NCBI GenBank assembly: GCA_009733575.1
Contig: ML769400.1
Span: 365,616-429,615, forward strand
Length of the DNA: 64,000 nucleotides
Reading direction: 5' to 3'
Source: Gymnopus androsaceus JB14
Taxonomy: Eukaryota > Basidiomycota > Agaricomycetes > Agaricales > Omphalotaceae
The position numbers and the translations under genes are program-made. How positions within the stretch are numbered: position 1 is the first letter of the stretch; the number at the start of each line of letters is the position of its first letter. The notes below the pieces were generated by a model. That model searched no databases, was not told the origin of the DNA, and saw nothing but the letters and a program-made list of their open reading frames with translations. Below, in pieces: positions 11,481-21,361 of the stretch.

Positions 11481-12590
11481 CAAGAAAAGTGCTACATAGC
11501 TGACAAAAGGCTGAGGAGTATGGACGCGAATATTCAGTTGCGATGAAAAATTACATTACAAGTTCAGTGTAAGCGAGGTAGCGGTTCGGGCATACAGTTA
11601 TACTTGGGCGGCGTTGTGTGCAGCGCGAAGTAAGGATCGGGTGTGGAGGTGGAGAACGAGGAAAACCGTTGAGCGCAACCAAAAAGAATCTAGTGTGTCT
11701 GGTGACACAGCCTAGGTGACCGCTAAAGCGTCCACTTGGTCAAAGTGTTACAACGTGTATGGCACAGAGTTTGGTGCCGATCTATATGCAGATACTAGTC
11801 CTCATGCAGCTACTAGTCCTCTGCTATTGCTTCACCTATGGATAGTGAAAATGATGAAAAAGCGCCGAGCAATAGAAGCTTCTGTATTGACGCCTTCTGA
11901 CGGCGCCAGTGCCGAGAAAGTGATTTCCGCACATCACGTCATACAACAAGCGCTGAGCGCTCGCATGAAACATTGGAAGCGTTGACTGAGGCTTAGGTAC
12001 GGTCAAAGCGCTTGATTCAGGTTTTGATTCTATGGCGATTCTGAAGCGATTCTGAATTTCTGAATCGGCCTAGAATCGGTTTCAACTTTGACCGGACATC
12101 AAGTAAATACGATTCATCCATTGCTTCATTCCTAAATAAATAAATTTTATTTTGAAGTAACCTGAATAAAGACAATGTCGAGGCCGCATTATAGCTACTA
12201 GTAAACCTATAATATGAATTCTGGATTCCTTTTTATTGCTAGAGCTTCCTTGTGAAGAGATCAAAAAAAATTTACTGTCAAGATGAACCGAACCTTGACC
12301 GAAGCCATCCAGGCTTAGGCTATTGGTTTGAGTTTGAGTATCATCTTGCTCAAGTCCTCCAGAACCGTCCCAGTTCCAACTAGGGAATCAGTAATTGTTA
12401 GACCGCTATTGTTTTATCAGGCATCATGCGTAGCTGAGGCAGGGAAGAGTACACGTGTATCCCCCCCCCTGGATCAGGTGCATGTTCCATAGCTGTCTCA
12501 TAGGTAGGTAGGTAGGTAAACCGGCGCGGTCCCATTGAGAAACAGCCGGGTTCCGCGCAACACACATTGCGCCTACATGTGTGCCGCGGG
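11481..12590. other. non-coding stretch between duplication copy 1 and the retroelement remnant
   Basis: No gene supported. It contains a run of GATTCTGAA/GAATCGG-like words around 12010-12085, an A/T-rich segment, a C9 run near 12463 and a GGTA microsatellite near 12502-12518. The open frames at 11716-11985 and 12398-12670 show no recognisable protein. Confidence 0.5.
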
Positions 12591-12755
12591 CATCTAGTGT
12601 TCACGTTGTTGTGGTAGGCAGCCAAGACCGCCCGGCTCGCAACGCTCGCACTAGACACGAAGGAGACCAAGGCACCTAGTGTTCACATTCTCGTGGTAGT
12701 CAATTAAGAATACCTGGCACGCGATGCTTGCACTAGGTACAAAGGAAACCAGAGG
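12591..12755. repeat. two-unit direct tandem repeat, period 82
   Basis: Units start at 12591 (CATCTAGTGTTCAC...) and 12673 (CACCTAGTGTTCAC...). Both contain CTAGTGTTCAC, GTGGTAG, GC(A/G)A(C/T)GCT(C/T)GCACTAG and A(A/G)G(A/G)A(G/A)ACCA. They sit just beyond the 3' end of the minus-strand reverse-transcriptase-like remnant and may be its 3' tail. Confidence 0.7.
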
Positions 12756-12816
12756 AGTGGGCGCTTTATAGAGCATTTTCAACGAATACCCAAGAGACAA
12801 TAGGATATAACCCATA

Positions 12817-13838
12817 TTAATTCCCATTATTTAAAGGCTGGTACAGTTCTGGAGGCGGGGTCCAGGCTTCTTTGCCTGCAAAGATACACAGTACATCGTA
12901 GATAAATTTAACCAATATAGGTAGAGTCCGGTGTCTGAATAATATGCGTTGCAGGAAGTTCGGAGAGGATAAATGCAAGTGGTCCGCCCTTAGCGAAGGT
13001 ACTTTGGCAAAAATATCCTCTAGGAAGCGCTGGCGAAGGTACAACGGAGTGCTGCTCCCCCTGCATGTAAGCAGAGCATGGCATTCGTCTTCGATTCCCG
13101 TTTGACAGAACCGACATAGTCTCCATTCACGGGGAATAGGAGGGCGGTACCTTTCTGCGTAGCGAACGCGTTCGACGGACAGTGCGTGGCATGAAGCAAT
13201 GAAACGTGGAAAAGCATGACGATGCTTGGGCACGGAGATAACAGAAAGATAGGGCCTCAAGGTCGTTATGGGCACGTTCAGTTGCTGACGTCTTTATCGT
13301 TGTATTCGACACGGTTTCGGAGGAAGTGGGTGCGCACATGAGTAAGCAGCGATGCTTGAATGGAAGTTTCACAGGACCGTACAATGATGTCCGTGAGCTG
13401 CTCAATTCGTTTAGGATCGCATAAGTCATTCTGGGTACACACCACGGACCGGTAGGCGAGCGAGTACAGTGATAAGATTGTTGATCCCGTTTGGCTGTCC
13501 GCGATAAGAAAGTGAGAACGCATTCTCCAGCAGCTTTTGCAAAATGGCTCGGCAGGAGATCCAACAGATATGCGAGGAATCGCAGAGCGAGTCCAATCCT
13601 GCAGTACCTGATGGGTAATAAACCGGTCTCGGAGCATAGAATGACAAGGATGGACTTCCTGTGCAGGTTAAGAAGTCGACGCAGAAAAAGATGTTGGATT
13701 TGTTCGAGTTCTTCCAGCAGGGTGACATCGACATCCAGAACCACTTCACATCCGAATGTGAGATGTGGATCCACTCAAGCCGCCGTTTGGAGAGTGGTGG
13801 GTCAAGAATTGAGTAAGATGATGGTGGTCAGAAGCTAA
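12817..13838 (-). mobile_element. decayed retroelement fragment, C-terminal reverse-transcriptase-associated region
   Basis: Minus-strand reading in shifting frames gives blocks typical of the C-terminal part of non-LTR-like elements common in Agaricomycetes: DPHLTFGCEVVLDV, LEELEQIQHLFLRRLLNLH, GLALRFLAYLLDLLPSHFAKAA, RVRYAERYRPPIPREWRLCR, then a zinc-binding-like FC..GIEDECHALLTC, and FVKFIYDVLCIF-like residues at the end. Stops and frame changes between blocks (for example near 13500 and 13280) show it is dead. The polymerase core is missing. The family assignment is from memory of similar proteins and is moderately sure. Confidence 0.65.
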
Positions 13839-13904
13839 CCAGTGGCGCTAATCATTGATGGCTTTTCTATGCATCTCGGAGTTGGTGGTCACCAAAGCAT
13901 ATAT

Positions 13905-14470
13905 GTCTCGTAGAGTATTTCCTAGCGTTCTGGCATCAAGGTCCTGCTCATTGTCCATCCATTTGGGCCGAGTAGCCTCCGTTGACACAGTGAGCAATGG
14001 AAAACATGAAAGGGGCGATATTGTCAACAACGCCAGATTCGTATATACGCTTCGCCGTACATTCCATAGTGTTATGTATTTACGGTCGACACCTTAGATT
14101 GATTCATATGGGAAGAGAGGGCATAGCAGTACATGCATTCGGCTTGTTCACGAAGGCGGTTTATAGGGGAAACGGCGACGAAAGCAACCTGAGTTACATA
14201 TATGGCTCGAGAATCACATTTCATGGTGTTCTGACCTCAAGGTCCAACTCCTTGCACCATTTATGTGGGCAGAGCGTCCTGGGTAGACATGGTATATGTG
14301 CTCGGATAGGGGTAACGACGACGACAACGACCTGAATCATATATACAGCTCGAGATTCACATTTCATGGTGTTCTGACCTCATGATCCTACTCACTGCTC
14401 CATTTATGTGGGCTGAGTGGCATGGGTGGACACGGTATATGTGCTCGGCGTGTTCATGATGATGGTTGTC
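13905..14470. repeat. degenerate tandem array, period near 140-150 bases
   Basis: A unit containing GTTCTG(A/G)C(C/A)TCA, a GTCC-type word, (C/T)CATTTATGTGGGC, (G/T)GGTAGACA or TGGACAC, GGTATATGTGCTCGG recurs at about 14229 and 14367, with a more diverged copy at about 13927. The minus-strand reading of the oldest unit is open (13848-14030), the later ones carry stops. Origin unknown, perhaps the 5' part of the adjacent retroelement. Confidence 0.5.
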
Positions 14471-14814
14471 GAAGAGATAGGAAATGTAGAATCTACGTTG
14501 GACACTAGTACGGTAAACTGGTTGTTCGGACTCGGAAACGGATTTTGACCAGCACGGTTAAACGTTTATATCCTATCCTATCGGTGGATCGTACCTTCCG
14601 GTACCCCTAAGAATATATAATCGATTAGACGGAGAAGCTGTTGTCAATTCTTCTCCAATCTAGTAGCTCTAAATGCAGAAATTAGACGAAAGTTTCATGT
14701 TCCACGACACTATCATAGATCCAACCCTCCGGTCTGGAAGGACGAAAAACTTTCGTTCAGGGAGCCCAAGTTTAGGGTTTCGAGTTCCATTCGCTTTCAT
14801 TCCTGAACATAATT
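14471..14814. other. non-coding spacer upstream of duplication copy 2
   Basis: No gene or repeat I can support. Ends at the start of similarity to the 3' flank of peroxidase copy 1. Confidence 0.4.
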
Positions 14815-14923
14815 ACAATAATACTATGTTCATACATAAGCCCTAATAAAATAACCAAGCGCCATGCGGCTCTAGAAGGGGAATTAAAATAGAAAGATTT
14901 CAAGCACTCTAGTAGTCCTTTAC

Positions 14924-16773
14924 TCAGGAATCGCAACTGCTTTCACCGTCTGGGCAGTGGGGGATTACAGTCTCCGTGGCACCAGCTAAGAGAAAGCATT
15001 TAGTTTTATTTTATTCAAACAAACAAACGACGGTAACTCACGGTCACTGGTAAGACTGGGGAAGGGCAAGATGCAAGATTGTTGAATGTCCTTGAAGCTT
15101 TTGGTTTCTGGGTACCTATGTACAAACAATTAATTAATTTCAAGTCTTCATTTTTTAGAGCAACTACTCACGTCGCGGGCTTTCCCAAACCGGGAACAGG
15201 TTTGGGAACAACAGCAGAACAGTCAATCAGGTTATTAGGGTTGTGGCCAATGACCGCCAGCCTGCTCATGGCATTCTTGAATTTCGAAGCCATCAATTCT
15301 TCTTGATCTACAAACGGACAAAGACAGGCCGCGTTGGTAAAATTTCGAGTCAGTGCAGACACATACTTACTGATCATTCCTTGCCAGGAACAGGCAGTCA
15401 GTGGGTGACGAGCAAGTAAGAAATCGGATTGTAGTCGGATCTCTCCAGAGTTGTCACCGACAGTCAATGGAAGCGGAGAAGCTACTTCCCCGACGCCGGC
15501 TGTACCAGGTAAGTTCAGTTAGCTCTATGTATTAAATATGAAAACAAACACACGCACTATCATTTCCAGGGAAGCCAACACCGACCAAGAGAGTCTCAAG
15601 GAAAAACTGTGAGTCAAAGGTGAAGGGAGTCTGCAGGAGGTCAAATCAAGGCTTCATTAGCACTATGAAAGTACTCACCGAATCGAAAGGCGCAGCGGGG
15701 ACCGAAGGGTCTACGTGATCTGCTCTCGCAACTAAAAATCAGAGGAGTCAGACGTCTGAGAATAATCCATTACTCAGAGAAAAAATACCTGTGTGCTGTT
15801 TTTATTGAATTATATGAGCATCATTCGGTTCGGACGGTTAAGAGATAGACCCACCGATACCAGCAGCGAAACGACATCGTCAGGAAGGAAATTTCCCTGG
15901 TAATAGACAGTTTGAGCAAGCGTTTCAAAGAAGAATAGGATCAAATCTAACCGCGTCTGCAAAACGGGCCAATATCTTAAGGACTGGATCCTGGGGCTCG
16001 GGAATGAGGCCATCGATAGCAGGAGCGGTCGCATTTGGGCGTCCAGCTAGGAATTCGAGTTGAGGTGCCCCCTTGATGACACTGGCGTCAATACCACAGG
16101 GGAAATAAAATAAAATATGTACATACGGGACAAAGACCAACAGCGACAGTAGCCCCGAACTGGATCAAGTCCCCTGCGGTAATGGTAGGAAATTGCCCGA
16201 GGAAAGGGAGGAGATCGTTGACACTGTCGGCGATGCCAAGGTTGGCGGCGTAATTGGGTTCAACGGTGGGGAAAATCAGCATCGATCCGTCGGCACCTCC
16301 TCCGCTTTGGGTATGAGAGTTAGATAATTATGAAGAAATCAAGCATGAGTAGCTTACGCATGAGGTCCCTCAAGCTGAGAGAAAGCGATCGCATCATCTG
16401 TCGTGGTGTAGGGAGTCAAAGCAGGCACTACAATGATAACAACGACACATACGGAAGCTCAGACGAAGAACCTCATGGGCTAGAGGAGAATGAAGTTAGC
16501 GTCTCGCTATAAACCACTTTCCGTGACATTTACCGGTTTCACCACACTCGTTCTCGAAGAGCTGTTCGGTAAGAGCTTGAGCAAGCTGAGGAGACAACGC
16601 ATCAGTTATGTCCATTGCTATATCGAGTTGAGAAAACATACAGGAATGAAGTCACAGCAGTGTGCGTGGGTCACAGCTGTACCGTCAGAGCAGACCGCGC
16701 CTTCTGACGCGGGAGCCGCATGGACGGTAGACAGAGCGAGGAGAACGAAGGGAAAAACGCTGGAAAACACCAT
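14924..16773 (-). CDS. manganese peroxidase (class II heme peroxidase), copy 2, intact
   Basis: Tandem paralogue of the gene at 8439-10315. ATG at 16773 gives a signal peptide ([19 protein letters not shown]); TGA at 14924 follows [11 protein letters not shown]. The key residues are all present: [13 protein letters not shown] plus HDAIAFS (Mn-ligand Glu pair, distal Arg/His), [34 protein letters not shown], proximal His in a 7-nt exon (15789-15795), the Mn-ligand Asp in ARADHVDP, and [17 protein letters not shown]. Ser replaces the catalytic Trp of lignin/versatile peroxidases. Exon structure equals copy 1, and the exon that is frameshifted there is open here. Signal peptide and Cys pattern predict secretion. 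This is likely the functional copy of the pair. Confidence 0.93.
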
Positions 16774-16833
16774 TATCAAGATACCGACAGTGGAGAGCCT
16801 GCACAGTGAAGGTCTAAGACATGTTTTGCTCGG

Positions 16834-16841
16834 TATTTATA
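16834..16841 (-). promoter_or_regulatory. TATA box of manganese peroxidase copy 2
   Basis: TATAAATA on the minus strand, 61 bases upstream of the ATG at 16773, conserved with copy 1. Confidence 0.6.
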
Positions 16842-17062
16842 CCATTAAAGTGCTTCTCAGTGCTCCTTTTGGTACGGCACTACAAGCAGATGCGATTGAA
16901 TGATTTCCGTGGTCGAGAGCAAGTCGAGAATCGAACAGACGGGAGTATGATGACTCCGTTCGTAGAGCAAAACAGATGGAAATCGTGATACCCCTGAAAG
17001 CAGATCGAAAGAGGAATACGGTTTACTCAGCTTGGTATTCAAGTCAAAGACAGGGCTTATGT

Positions 17063-17069
17063 GGGTGCA
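17063..17069 (-). promoter_or_regulatory. possible metal-response element (TGCACCC) upstream of peroxidase copy 2
   Basis: Fits the TGCRCNC consensus discussed for manganese-responsive peroxidase promoters, about 290 bases upstream of the ATG. Not seen at the matching place in copy 1. The motif is short and could be chance. Confidence 0.25.
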
Positions 17070-17704
17070 CTGGCGAGTAAGTATCAGATCGGTATATGTT
17101 TGACGCGCGCGCCACATAACACTAGTGAAAATAATGGTGCGAACCCGCACTACTTAATGTTATGAGCTGTCCTAGAAAGACATATCATTCAACACACCTT
17201 CAAACAAACCTTCAAACAAACGGTTATGCTTACACTTCCGTTTAAGCTCAATTCAAGTTTACTAAAACTATAAATTAAAAATTTTAATCATGGTCGGTAA
17301 AGGAAAAAGTGAAAGAGTACTTATCTTTTCATCAACCGTTCTGTTGCTCACAGGCTGAATGGAGTAAGTATTCCAAATTGGACAAAGAGCGATCTAACGC
17401 CGTGGATGCTGGAGAGGCATCTGGGGCTTGAAATGAAGGCATGTCTCTACTCAGCAGGCTTCAATCCTCTATATCGAACTAGATTTTATTTTCTTACCAG
17501 AGAGTAAAGCCAAATTCTCAGTAATGTCAAGCCAGACCAACAAGAAATCGACTGCTTTCATTCCCATTCTATGCCTGACAGACAGAACAACAAGTGATCC
17601 AAGATTCGACTACAGAATATCCAGGGACCAGGTCCCGCAATGAATCCGAGTCCGGATGTTCTTGGATGTCTCCAAGTTAGTTTGAAAACGTCAATATTCC
17701 TCGA

Positions 17705-18285
17705 TCAATATTTTGTGTTACCGGCAAATAAAGACGACGCAAAGAATGTTAGTTGCCACAAGGCTTTGTGGCAGACTCCTATATACCTCTTGGCATTAAG
17801 GAGTCGAAGTAAAGGCTGGGACCCCAATACACCACCTTCGGGCCCGGGATGAGATGGTAAGACGGGGACGAAGCCCGGATGTTGTTGAAGTTGAACCGTT
17901 TCGAAAAGCGATTCAGTAAAGTTATCTTCGTCCTAGATATCTGAATAAACCAATAGAATAGATCAAATCCGACGAAAGCGTCTCGTACCTTGACGCCATG
18001 GTTGTCGCAAGTGCATTCTTCAGTCGGACCGGACTTTAAGAAGTTCGTGAGACTCGAACAAGATGGAAAGGTGTTGATGTCGAGAAATTGGTTGAAAACG
18101 TGCGATTCAACTGGTACGTCGATTAAAATCGGAGTCTTCGCATAAACGGGAAAAAGCCCATTAAAATGAAATTGAGCGGGTGAGCATTGAGAGCGTATCG
18201 AATCCGAATTCCGACGATGCAGCTCTGAGCACCAATGCTTGAACCATAGCTTGCGCGACCTTGACAATCGAGATTCTGACTTCAA
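17705..18285 (-). CDS. unrecognised open frame with one plausible intron, perhaps a gene fragment
   Basis: Not recognised. Minus-strand reading contains PILIDVPVESHVFNQFLDI, FPSCSSLTNFLKSGPTEECT and CDNHGVK, then a GT-AG intron (GTACGAGACG...CTAG near 17935-17990), then DEDNFTESLFETVQLQQHPG, FVPVLPSHPGPEGG and a C-terminus ending at TGA 17705. The composition looks like real protein, with several Cys, but I see no signal peptide at the first ATG and no upstream exon. Its 3' end lies in DNA shared with the other peroxidase copy, so it may be a truncated neighbour caught at the duplication edge. Confidence 0.3.
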
Positions 18286-18399
18286 TGAAGCTACATAAAA
18301 GTCTTGACGATATATGTGCTATAACCATTTAAGATTAGCTGATATCGGGAGTTCAAAGCATGCCACTAGATTCCAAAGTGATTCCAGTACAGGAGCCAG

Positions 18400-18580
18400 A
18401 AGGGGCTTGATCAACGTGTAGTGAACGTCCAGCCTGAGGAGAAATGTGGTTTCAACCCTAGTTGTTTCGGAGTACTAGCCGAGAGTGAAGATAATCGTGA
18501 AAGAAAAAAACGAGGAGAAATCCATGTGGTGAAACTGCAATGAAAGGTCAAAGCGAGAATTTTGAGGCGCTAACACACTT
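18400..18580. repeat. dispersed degenerate repeat, copy 2
   Basis: Shares the two ordered word blocks of 5310-5470 (CTTGATCAACGT near 18409; AAAGGTCAAAGCGAG near 18542, followed by AATTTTGAGGCGCTAA). Confidence 0.45.
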
Positions 18581-19611
18581 ACGTACCAGGTTGCTCCCTG
18601 TAATGATCATTAACAGCCTCAGAGCAATGCAATAATATTGATTCAGAATAATTAGTAGGTGAAGGTAATGGAAGTAGATATGTTTGAAGTAGCACTACTG
18701 CGTGATGTGTGCATTAGTGCAAGGACAGTGCTTTGCAGGCCGGCAGGCTACACAGACAGTACTGTGGCTGCATGCACAGCGGCGCTCCACACCTTCAGCT
18801 ATTCTGCTACTGTGCTGTACACGCATCTCCAGCTCAGATCAATATCGGGTTCGCTTCGCTCACCCAATGAACTCAGAGCCCTTACGAAGCCGTCCAGATA
18901 GTTTTGCAATCGAAGAGGTTCACAGCACAAGGTGAGTGCACTAGCAGTAATATTTCAGTAGATTAGGATTACTGTAAGTAACCGAATGCAGGACGAGTGG
19001 TCCATATTTGACCTAGCGCTTGTATGGGCTGCATAGGACGTCCACAGCTAATCAATAATCAGCGCTACGTGATATCATACTCTCATGAAAACCCCAACCA
19101 GAGCAAGGATAAGACCAGATAGATTCTTGTGCATACTAGATCCAGGAAGCAGACTTTTGCAGCGCACTGCCTTGACCGAGATGACCATCCCCCAGTCTGT
19201 GAAGGTTGAAGGGTAAGAAATTGAGATATGACCGGTTCCACAACATTGGTGTCGCTATTATTTGCGGATTGAGCTACCAGCAAGTGCCATAGTAAAAGAC
19301 GGAAGGAAGATAAATGGCAAAAGTGAGCACCGGCCTTTGGGTCAGGGTTGTCCTTTTTTGGCCAATAAAAGCATTATTGCTGCACAGCGTGAAATCATCA
19401 GGAATCGGCTAGCTTCTGTCTTTGAGTAAGACAATTGCGCAAAAGAGAAAAAAGAGTAAGGCAATGCGTTGGAAGAGAAGAAAAGGAATAAAATGATTAG
19501 CGCTTGTAGCCGGGCGCCGGTTCGCCGGGCTCGGCTTCCGATTGTGGCCTCGCGTTCACTGCCTTTCTTTCCCTGAATTGTTCATTCTTGTCCTTCAACT
19601 CCATCCTCACG
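18581..19611. other. intergenic, YPT1 upstream region
   Basis: About 1 kb without a supported gene. Short open frames (18659-18935 plus, 19083-19283 minus) show no family similarity. The last 150 bases are pyrimidine-rich (CTTTCTTTCCC near 19562) as is usual in front of fungal housekeeping genes. Confidence 0.5.
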
Positions 19612-20665
19612 ATGCATACGAGCGAATACGACTATCTTTTCAAGCTTCTGCTAATTGGTGACTCTGGTGTCGGCAAGGTGCACAATTTCTTCTGCAAGGC
19701 TGCGCTCAGCAACTGACTCCTTTCCCTTTTTCAAAAGTCTTGCTTGCTTTTGCGTTTCGCAGACGACACATACACAGAGAGCTACATTAGTACTATTGGT
19801 GTCGACTTCAAGATTCGTACAATTGAACTCGAGGGAAAGACTGTGAAGCTGCAAATCGTAAGTGATTCGCTTGTTTTTCTGCTTTCGTACCCCAAGCGGT
19901 CCTCTGGAAGAGGTTTTATTCAAGAATTGAACTCGCAATGGATATCTGGATTTGTGCTACCGAACAAGACAATTTGGCATTCTGACACGCATCTTTTCTG
20001 TCCAATCAGTGGGACACAGCAGGTACGCTTTTCTCCATTTCGTTGCTTGTCCATTCTCCTCTGAACGCTATCTTTCTCTAGGCCAGGAACGATTCCGAAC
20101 CATTACCTCCTCCTACTACCGGGGCGCTCATGGCATCATTGTTGTATATGATGTTACCGACAACGGTATTGGCGCTTGCTCACTCCACTGTATCACACAA
20201 TTGACCTCATTTTCACACCAGACACTTTCACGAATGTGAAGCAATGGCTTCAGGAAATTGACCGTTATGCATCCGAGGGTGTCAACAAGTTGCTTGTAGG
20301 GAACAAGTCGGATTTAACGAGCAAGAAGGTTGTCGAGTACAGCGTCGCCAAGGTGCGTTTCTTTCATCTTATCATTGGGATTATAGTGCTAACATTGTCC
20401 TTAGGAATTTGCGGACCAATTGAGCATTCCCTTCCTCGAGACGTCAGCCAAGAACGCTACCAATGTCGAACAGGCTTTCTTGACCATGGCGAAGCAGATC
20501 AAAGACCGGTATGTATCCTTCAAACAGCGACACAACTCGCTCGCACAGCTTAATCGATTTTTTTCCAGAATGGGATCTACACCGACGGCGCCGGGCGCAG
20601 GAAAGTCAACTTCCGTCCCCGTTGGACAGAACGTTCAACAGCAACAATCAAGTGGCTGCTGCTAA
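19612..20665 (+). CDS. YPT1: Rab1-type small GTPase Ypt1
   Basis: Rab GTPase for ER-to-Golgi traffic and autophagy. Seven exons: 19612-19677, 19738-19857, 20010-20022, 20082-20165, 20222-20352, 20405-20508 and 20569-20665, all GT-AG. They encode about 205 residues: [20 protein letters not shown] and GK|S (P-loop), [20 protein letters not shown] (effector region), WDTAGQERF (switch II), GNKSD and ETSAKNA (base binding), and a variable tail rich in Gln ending in SSGCC for double geranylgeranylation. The 13-nt third exon carries the codons of WDTA and the first base of the following Gly. Length and motifs match the family; no irregularity. Confidence 0.97.
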
Positions 20666-21361
20666 ACGTCTCGTTCCCCATCCCCTGTCGCCTCATTTAT
20701 CTCTGGTCTACTATGACTTCCTAGTATTTTTGCTCTTTACGAATATCATCCACTATACAACTGCTATTATTTGATGATTGGACAATTACCCTGCATCTTC
20801 ACTGGCCGGTTCACATCTTCTTTGTGATATCTCGCAAGTGTAGGTCTCTTGTTTCCTTTTCCATTAGATCATGGAAGTTTGTGTTTTCTTCTTGCTCTTG
20901 TGAATATAGCATCACTTACTATTTTCATGCCTCGGCGACTAAATTAATGGATTGTTGTGACTGCGGAATTGTGATATAGAGGTCTAAAACGTTAGACTTG
21001 CATCCAGAAGATCTTTACAAATCATTCACAGTGTACATCAAGTGCACATTCCCGAATTGGCATTTGGGACACTTCTCAATCTTTCAATCACAGCGGCAAA
21101 TCGTTTAGTCCTCTTCTATCACACTGAAACCTCTTCGTATCAATCACAACAATAGAGCTCTACATGGGAGTCATGAGGTTGACTTTTTGGACAATAATGA
21201 GAAGCAGCGGAAAGAAGCAGGAAGAGCAGTGCTTACGGAACCCGCAATGCCCTTTTATAAGTAAACCAGGACAGTTTTTTCTTTCCTGTATCTCTTTTGC
21301 GCCTGCGCGTAGCTGGGTATTCTTGCTTAAAAGTTGAACTAAATATCTTCTACTTGTCGAA
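20666..21361. other. YPT1 3' flank and Argonaute upstream region
   Basis: No gene seen in roughly 700 bases. Contains the YPT1 3' UTR (T-rich) and the presumed Argonaute promoter. Confidence 0.5.

Larger units (their letters stand above)
14815..17745. repeat. segmental duplication, copy 2 (manganese peroxidase plus upstream region)
   Basis: Partner of 8330-11480, same orientation. The similarity ends near 17745, inside the 3' part of the unrecognised open frame 17705-18285. It lacks the two palindromes found at 11013-11073. Confidence 0.8.
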
